This document shows, in pieces, positions 5,132-9,206 of a DNA stretch of 9,206 nucleotides; the stretch's first letter is position 1; the number at the start of each line of letters is the position of its first letter. The notes beneath the pieces were generated by a model. The model was not told the DNA's origin, ran no database searches, and saw nothing but the letters and a program-made list of their open reading frames with translations. A program made the translations under genes and the position numbers. Source of the stretch: an uncultured Collinsella sp. (GTDB lineage Bacteria > Actinomycetota > Coriobacteriia > Coriobacteriales > Coriobacteriaceae); contig CAKUEU010000072.1 in the NCBI GenBank assembly GCA_934646865.1, forward strand, positions 1 through 9,206. The letters are read 5' to 3'.

Positions 5132-6580
5132 ATGGCAGAATCTCGTGCGGAGCGTAGGGCTCGTCGTGCTTTGGTGGAAGCGGCTGAGGGGTCGAAGGAG
5201 GAGAAATCTTCTACGAAATCCAAGTCTTCTAAAGCTGCAAAAAGCAAATCGACCAAGAGCAGGGCTAAGACCAAGCGTTCTGGCTCTCGTCGGGGCGGGG
5301 ATAAGGCGCCTCAGGCTCGCCCCAAGCGCCCGCTTAACGATTCGGTTCCGTCCTCGCGTAAGGCCGTGGATCCCAAGTCGCCTTGTTCCATCATGCGGGC
5401 TTGTGGTGGGTGCACGGCGCTCAATCGTCCTTATAAAAAGCAGTTGGCAGCTAAGCAGACTGCTATGGAGGAGCTTTTTGCTGCTCTTTGCGAGCGTGAG
5501 GGCATAACCGTCGACCCCATTCGCGGTATGGGCGTCACCCTGGGCGACCCGGGTAAATATCCTGCGCCGCGTGGTTTTCGTCATAAGGCCGCCACACCGT
5601 TTGCTCCTGGTAAGGAGGGCGCTGTCCGCTGCGGCTTTTTTGAGCGCGGCACGCACAAGATCGTTGCCGTTCCCAAATGCCCCGTTGAGGCGCCGAGCGC
5701 TCGTCAGATTCTCAACGGCATCGCTCGCGAGGCCGAACGACTGCATATTCCCGCCTTTAACGAAGACAAGCATCTGGGGCTGCTTCGCTATGCCGTCGTT
5801 CGCTGCGGCTGGCGCACCGACCAGATTATGGTCACCCTCGTGACCGCTCAACGCGACCTGCCGCATGCGCAGGAGTTCTTTGAAGCCGTCGCCGCACTCG
5901 ATCCGCATATCGTCACCGTTGCCCAAAATATCAACGGCCGTCCCGGTAACGCCATTCTGGGCGAGGAGACCCGCATCGTCCATGGCGCCGAGTGTATGCG
6001 CGACCAGCTGCTCGGCTGCGAGTTCGATATCTCCCCCACCGCGTTTTACCAGACCAACCCGCAGCAGACCGAGCTGCTCTATCAGCTCGCGATTGACGGC
6101 ATGGACCTGCAGCAGGGCGACGTGCTTATGGACGCTTACTGCGGCAGCGGCACCATCGGTCTGTGCGCCGCAAAAGATGCCCAGGACAAGGGCGCCGGCA
6201 TTATGCTGCTCGGCGTGGAGCGCAATCCCGCCGGCATCGCCGACGCGCGTCGCAACGCCGAGCTCAACGGCCTAACCCGCAACGCATGGTTTATGGCCGA
6301 CGACGCGACCGATTACATCCTAGACGCCGCCGACAACAACGAGCGCGTTGACGTTCTCTCCATCGACCCGCCACGCGCCGGCTCCACACCAGAGTTCCTC
6401 GAAGCCGCTTGCGCACTCAAGCCGCGCCGCATCACCTACATCAGCTGCAACCCCGTGACCCAGGAGCGCGACCTGCACCAGCTCCTCGACGGAGGCTATC
6501 GTTTGCTCAAGATCACGCCGGTCGATATGTTCCCCCATACCGACCACACCGAAACCGTAGCGGTCCTCGAGCGCCGCTAA
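5132..6580 (+). CDS. rlmD: 23S rRNA (uracil-5)-methyltransferase, RlmD/RumA family
   Basis: It transfers a methyl group from S-adenosylmethionine to C5 of a uridine in 23S rRNA, in the cytoplasm. Family landmarks are complete. The iron-sulfur cysteines are C85, C91, C94 (C-x5-C-x2-C) and C183. The AdoMet loop is DAYCGSGTIG (334-343), followed by GVERNPAGI. Next come SIDPPRAG (410-417), the catalytic nucleophile in SCNP (C439), and the C-terminal HTDHTETVAVLE with general base E474. At 482 residues it is slightly longer than usual. No TRAM domain is visible at the N-terminus; instead residues 1-80 are a Lys/Ser/Arg-rich, probably disordered extension with less G+C-rich codons than the rest. 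The start ATG has only a weak GGGG Shine-Dalgarno. It is the only plus-strand gene here, apparently monocistronic. The exact target uridine (RlmD, RlmC or dual RlmCD) cannot be settled from sequence. Confidence 0.93.
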   Translation: MAESRAERRARRALVEAAEGSKEEKSSTKSKSSKAAKSKSTKSRAKTKRSGSRRGGDKAPQARPKRPLNDSVPSSRKAVDPKSPCSIMRACGGCTALNRPYKKQLAAKQTAMEELFAALCEREGITVDPIRGMGVTLGDPGKYPAPRGFRHKAATPFAPGKEGAVRCGFFERGTHKIVAVPKCPVEAPSARQILNGIAREAERLHIPAFNEDKHLGLLRYAVVRCGWRTDQIMVTLVTAQRDLPHAQEFFEAVAALDPHIVTVAQNINGRPGNAILGEETRIVHGAECMRDQLLGCEFDISPTAFYQTNPQQTELLYQLAIDGMDLQQGDVLMDAYCGSGTIGLCAAKDAQDKGAGIMLLGVERNPAGIADARRNAELNGLTRNAWFMADDATDYILDAADNNERVDVLSIDPPRAGSTPEFLEAACALKPRRITYISCNPVTQERDLHQLLDGGYRLLKITPVDMFPHTDHTETVAVLERR

Positions 6581-6597
6581 CCACCGACATAAATAGG

Positions 6598-6625
6598 GGG
6601 CGGCCCGTCTGGACCGCCCTTTTTT
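6598..6625 (+). terminator. Rho-independent terminator after the methyltransferase gene
   Basis: GGGCGG (6598-6603) pairs with CCGCCC (6614-6619), with possible extra C-G pairs in the 10-nt loop, followed by six T (6620-6625). It is 18 nt after the stop codon. On the minus strand the same hairpin is followed by a less ideal A/T stretch, so it may also stop transcription of the convergent phosphatase gene. Confidence 0.9.
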
Positions 6626-6646
6626 CGTTACACGTTGAGCCTCTCG

Positions 6647-7468
6647 TTACATGCGTTTGCGCAGGTCACACACGCCGGCTGCCGCCATCTCGCGCAGCAG
6701 CGTCTCGCGGTCGCGTGTCACGATCAAATCCAGCGGGAAATGAATCTCGTCGAGCATCTTGCGGGCATGATCGAGCTTGCCAATGGCCATGCCAATGTGG
6801 GCATCGGTCGACACGCCAATGCCCACGCCCAGCTCGGCGCAGCGCTCGGCGATCTTGCGGCACACGTCCCAATGCTCAGCATCGTTGCCATGCTCAAGAC
6901 TATGGTTATTGATCTCGATAATCTTGTGCTTGGCCTTGGCCGCCAGCAGCACCTCATCGATATCGAACGGCACGCCCGAGCGCCCCGTATGCCCCAGCAT
7001 GAACACCTTGGGGTGATCCAGGGCATTGATGTACATCTGGGTCGTTTGGACGAGCGTCGCGCCTTCGGCAAACTGCGGGTTATGCACGCTTGCCACCAAA
7101 TAATCCAAATTACGCGTCACCAAATCGAACAGCGAATGCTCACGACTATACGAATCGCCGGCGATATCGAGCGTGACAGGAGTATCCTCGCCAAACAGTC
7201 TTCCGTCCAGCGAAACGATATCGGCCTCGGCGCCGCGAAGCACCAGCACGCCGCTCCAAATGCGCGGCCAGATATCCTGGTTAATAAAGAATTGGAAACT
7301 GCGCAGGTCATTGGGGCAAGGCGTAACCATCGAGCTTAAATGATCGGCGGAACCGAGCACCTGAAGGCCGCGCTCTGCCGCCCAATAGATGTTCTCCTCG
7401 ATGGTTGAGTACGCATGCGCAGAGAACATCGTATGAGTATGAATATCACAAGAAAGAAGGTAGGGCAT
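6647..7468 (-). CDS. PHP-domain metal-dependent phosphatase (YcdX type)
   Basis: A 273-residue protein of the PHP superfamily, probably a cytoplasmic phosphoesterase with a trinuclear metal site like E. coli YcdX. Metal ligands follow the family pattern: H10 and H12 in DIHTHT, H18 in SAHAYST, H43 in GSADH, E81 in RGAEADI, H129 in VASVHNPQF, H160 in FMLGHTG, and D222 and H224 in STDAHIG. The EINNHS motif (185-190) is also typical. All nine ligands are present, so the enzyme is probably active. Its natural substrate is not known; some PHP proteins act in histidine biosynthesis or DNA repair, but the family pattern here is the YcdX one. ATG at 7468 follows AAGGAGA at good spacing. A longer frame from 7612 would run through the promoter and is rejected. 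Confidence 0.9.
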   Translation of the reverse strand: MPYLLSCDIHTHTMFSAHAYSTIEENIYWAAERGLQVLGSADHLSSMVTPCPNDLRSFQFFINQDIWPRIWSGVLVLRGAEADIVSLDGRLFGEDTPVTLDIAGDSYSREHSLFDLVTRNLDYLVASVHNPQFAEGATLVQTTQMYINALDHPKVFMLGHTGRSGVPFDIDEVLLAAKAKHKIIEINNHSLEHGNDAEHWDVCRKIAERCAELGVGIGVSTDAHIGMAIGKLDHARKMLDEIHFPLDLIVTRDRETLLREMAAAGVCDLRKRM

Positions 7469-7505
7469 CGGGTCTCCTTGTCCAGTATGGCCGTCGCGTA
7501 TATTC

Positions 7506-7535
7506 ATTGTACGCATAGCTTTCGGCAGTCGTAAA
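7506..7535 (-). promoter_or_regulatory. Probable promoter of the PHP phosphatase gene
   Basis: On the minus strand a TACAAT -10 box (7506-7511) is preceded by a weak TTTACG -35 (7530-7535) at 18 nt. The site lies within 45 nt of the start codon. The -35 is embedded in a short GCAGT/ACTGC inverted repeat. Confidence 0.5.
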
Positions 7536-7568
7536 ACTGCTTCATCCCAATCACACAACGGCATAGAC

Positions 7569-7599
7569 AACGGGGTCTGGCTTAGCACCAAACCCCGTT
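7569..7599 (-). terminator. Hairpin after the aminotransferase gene, possible weak terminator
   Basis: AACGGGGT (7569-7576) pairs with ACCCCGTT (7592-7599), with an inner TGG/CCA and one mismatch. It lies 28 nt after the aminotransferase stop. The minus strand after it lacks a proper T tract (GTCTATG), so read-through into the phosphatase gene is possible. Confidence 0.45.
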
Positions 7600-7627
7600 T
7601 CACGTAAAACATTGTAAGCAGAGCGCT

Positions 7628-8818
7628 TTACTTTGGACGATACTCGTCTGCCAACTGCTTCCACGCAGGCAGCGAGTTGATGATCGTCTCATGGCTCACG
7701 CAATAGCCCAAGCGGAACCAACCCGGCATGCCAAAGCTGTCCGAGGGCACCGCGAGCAGCTCGTACTTCTTCGCGCGCTCGCAGAAGGCGTTCGCATCGG
7801 GCTCCAACGCCTTTACCCACAGGTAGAAGGCACCGTCTGGCTCAACGTAGGTATAGCCGTACTCCGCCAGCGCATCGGTGAGTGCGCAACGATTGCGCGC
7901 ATAGGCCTCAACATCGCTCGGCTCATCGATGCAGTCGACGATCACGCGCTGGAAGAGTGCCGGTGCGCACACAAAGCCCAGCGTACGGGCGGCACCGGCA
8001 ACGGCGGGCATCAAGCGGGCGGCCTCCGGATTCGTATTGGGGACCAAGATCCAGCCCACGCGCTCGCCCGGAAGCGAAAGCGACTTGGAATACGAGTAGC
8101 ACACGATGGTGTGCTCGTAGATCGAAGGCACCCAAGGAACCTCGGCACCATAGACGATCTCGCGATATGGCTCATCCGAGATCAGCATGATCGGGTTCTC
8201 GGGATCACGCTTGGCGTTGACCTCTCGCAAGACATTGGCCAGGCGCGTCAAGGTATCGCGCGTATACACGGCGCCGGTCGGGTTGTTGGGCGAGTCGATG
8301 ATGACAGCCGCCGTCTTGTCGGTAATAGCCTTGAGCACGTTGCCCACGCTCAGCTGAAACGTATCCTCGTTGGCGAGCGCCTCAACACACGTGCAGCCGG
8401 CCTTCTCGATCCAGACACGGTACTCCGGAAAATACGGAGCAATGACGATAACCTCGTCGCCCGGATTGGTAATGGCGTTGAGCGTGCAGGTGAGCGATGC
8501 AGCCGCACCCACGGTCATAAAGACGTCTTTGCCCTCATAACTCGTGCCAAAACGGCGGTTGAGCGACTCGGCCACGGCGGAACGGCACTGCGGCAGACCC
8601 GGTGCAGGCGTGTAGCCGTGCAGCTGGTCGCTCGGCAGCTCAAGCGCCCTCTTAATGGACTCGGCGACGGCTGCAGGCGCCGGAACACTCGGGTTGCCCA
8701 GCGAGAAATCGAACACATTCTCCGCGCCGATCTGCGCCTTGCGCTCAAGGCCGTAGCTAAAAATCTCGCGGATGATGGAGCTTTCCGCACCGCGCGCATA
8801 CATAGTTTCGTTGATCAT
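7628..8818 (-). CDS. PLP-dependent class I/II aminotransferase
   Basis: A 396-residue cytoplasmic fold-type I enzyme that moves an amino group between an amino acid and a 2-oxo acid. Landmarks (numbered from the chosen start) are SLGNPSVPAP near the N-terminus, GYTPAPGLP (68-76), the GAAASL phosphate-binding turn, DSPNNPTGAVY with N179, ISDEPYREIVY with D215 and Y218, SYSKSLSLPGERVGW with the Schiff-base lysine K245, and WFRLGYC with the substrate carboxylate arginine R369. All expected catalytic residues are present. ATG at 8818 follows AAGGGG (8824-8829) at 5-nt spacing. A longer frame from 8917 starts inside the palindromic repeat and is rejected. The family includes aspartate, alanine and aromatic aminotransferases and related lyases; the substrate cannot be decided here, and neighbours give no clue. 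Confidence 0.93.
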   Translation of the reverse strand: MINETMYARGAESSIIREIFSYGLERKAQIGAENVFDFSLGNPSVPAPAAVAESIKRALELPSDQLHGYTPAPGLPQCRSAVAESLNRRFGTSYEGKDVFMTVGAAASLTCTLNAITNPGDEVIVIAPYFPEYRVWIEKAGCTCVEALANEDTFQLSVGNVLKAITDKTAAVIIDSPNNPTGAVYTRDTLTRLANVLREVNAKRDPENPIMLISDEPYREIVYGAEVPWVPSIYEHTIVCYSYSKSLSLPGERVGWILVPNTNPEAARLMPAVAGAARTLGFVCAPALFQRVIVDCIDEPSDVEAYARNRCALTDALAEYGYTYVEPDGAFYLWVKALEPDANAFCERAKKYELLAVPSDSFGMPGWFRLGYCVSHETIINSLPAWKQLADEYRPK

Positions 8819-8842
8819 CTGTTCCCCTTTCGCATAGGCGGT

Positions 8843-8848
8843 ATTGTA
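8843..8848 (-). promoter_or_regulatory. Probable -10 box of the aminotransferase gene
   Basis: TACAAT on the minus strand, in the same GCGTACAAT context as the phosphatase promoter, 24 nt before the start codon. I do not see a good -35 at the right spacing. Confidence 0.45.
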
Positions 8849-8877
8849 CGCTTTAGTTGAGCAAAGCACCGCATCAA

Positions 8878-8939
8878 TGTTGATTGGGGACAGACTTAAA
8901 TGCGTGAAAACGCTCATTTAAGTCTGTCCCCAATCAACA
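8878..8939. repeat. 25-bp perfect inverted repeat with GAAA-capped inner stem (REP-like)
   Basis: Arms 8878-8902 and 8915-8939 are perfect 25-bp complements, starting TGTTGATTGGGGACAG. The interior adds CGT/ACG around a GAAA loop, with a 2-nt bulge. It sits between the terminator of the gene entering from the right and the aminotransferase promoter. GGGGACAG...CTGTCCCC palindromes of this kind are, to my recollection, common dispersed repeats linked to REP-associated tyrosine transposases. None is encoded here. Confidence 0.82.
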
Positions 8940-8963
8940 GACGGCCCCATATCGCCCAAAAGC

Positions 8964-8997
8964 AAAAAGCCCCCGCGGGTTTCCCCACGGAGGCTTT
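8964..8997 (-). terminator. Rho-independent terminator of the partial gene at the right edge
   Basis: A 14-bp stem with two G-U pairs (8966-8979 with 8984-8997) is closed by a GAAA tetraloop on the minus strand and followed by TTTTT (complement of 8964-8968). It lies 11 nt after the stop codon. Confidence 0.92.
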
Positions 8998-9008
8998 CAT
9001 AGCAAAAA

Positions 9009-9206
9009 CTACTCGCCGACGTCAGTGTTGCCGTCGGCGTTCTCTTCGTCATCGCTCTCGGCATCTCCGACAGCCCCGGATGCAACTTCGGCATCCTCCT
9101 GCATAGCCGCCTGCGCAAAGGCCGCAGCATCGGCCGCCAGCTCCTCCTCGCTCATGCGAGGTGCGCGCTTCTTGGTCGGCATGCCGGCCGCCTTGGCGTT
9201 GCGCTC
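9009..9206 (-). CDS. C-terminal tail of an unidentified protein, N-terminus outside window
   Basis: The 65 residues visible end at TAG (9009-9011), just before a strong terminator, which supports a real gene. The first part is basic and contains PTKKRAPR. Next comes an Ala/Glu-rich, probably helical stretch (SEEELAADAAAFAQAA). The last 28 residues hold eleven Asp/Glu and no Lys or Arg, so the tail is likely disordered. I do not recognise the family. An internal ATG near 9182 has no clear Shine-Dalgarno, so a start inside the window is less likely than continuation past the edge. Confidence 0.7.
   Translation of the reverse strand, partial: ERNAKAAGMPTKKRAPRMSEEELAADAAAFAQAAMQEDAEVASGAVGDAESDDEENADGNTDVGE

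Noticed and set aside
4955..5983. Minus-strand open frame opposite the methyltransferase gene
   Set aside because: It begins inside the methyltransferase coding region, ends in the inverted repeat, and its low-complexity product matches nothing recognisable.
7469..7612. N-terminal extension of the PHP phosphatase
   Set aside because: The extension covers the promoter region and the upstream hairpin; the internal ATG at 7468 has a strong Shine-Dalgarno and begins directly before the first metal-binding motif.
7691..8860. Plus-strand open frame opposite the aminotransferase gene
   Set aside because: Shadow of the well-supported aminotransferase; no ribosome binding site or motif.
8819..8917. 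N-terminal extension of the aminotransferase
   Set aside because: Its first codons lie inside the palindromic repeat; the ATG at 8818 has a good Shine-Dalgarno.

Overview
The window is a bacterial chromosome segment with high G+C coding regions, strong Shine-Dalgarno sites and compact genes. Gene content, codon use, Tat-type lipoprotein export and abundant palindromic intergenic repeats suggest an actinobacterium of the class Coriobacteriia, most like Collinsella. This is an impression from the sequence, not a database match. All genes but one lie on the minus strand.

Layout: (1) 1-1892, minus, a translation factor of the EF-G-like paralogue group whose C-terminus lies outside the window; its GTP-binding motifs are partly degenerate. 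(2) 2132-4877, minus, an amino-acid ABC transporter operon in the order binding protein, permease, ATPase. It has a clear promoter with operator-like repeats upstream and a strong terminator at the end. The two gaps inside the operon are unusually long (about 150-170 nt). Each holds a copy of the same structured element: a nearly invariant core flanked by arms that differ between copies but pair with each other within each copy. (3) 4793-5131, a 339-nt divergent intergenic region with the transporter promoter, a 35-bp perfect inverted repeat and a probable promoter for the next gene. (4) 5132-6580, plus, a 23S rRNA uracil-5-methyltransferase (RlmD/RumA family) with a basic N-terminal extension, followed by a terminator. 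(5) 6647-7468, minus, a PHP-family metal-dependent phosphatase of the YcdX type. (6) 7628-8818, minus, a PLP-dependent class I/II aminotransferase. (7) 8878-8939, a 25-bp perfect inverted repeat in the aminotransferase leader region. (8) 8964-9206, minus, a terminator and the acidic C-terminal tail of an unidentified protein that enters from outside the window.

The transporter operon encodes a complete uptake system: a membrane-anchored binding protein captures a polar amino acid, and the permease and ATPase import it. The hairpin-forming elements between its genes could set different expression levels for the three subunits. The other genes are single-gene units without a visible shared pathway. 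The most interesting material is the paired-arm intergenic element and the EF-G-like protein with altered G motifs.
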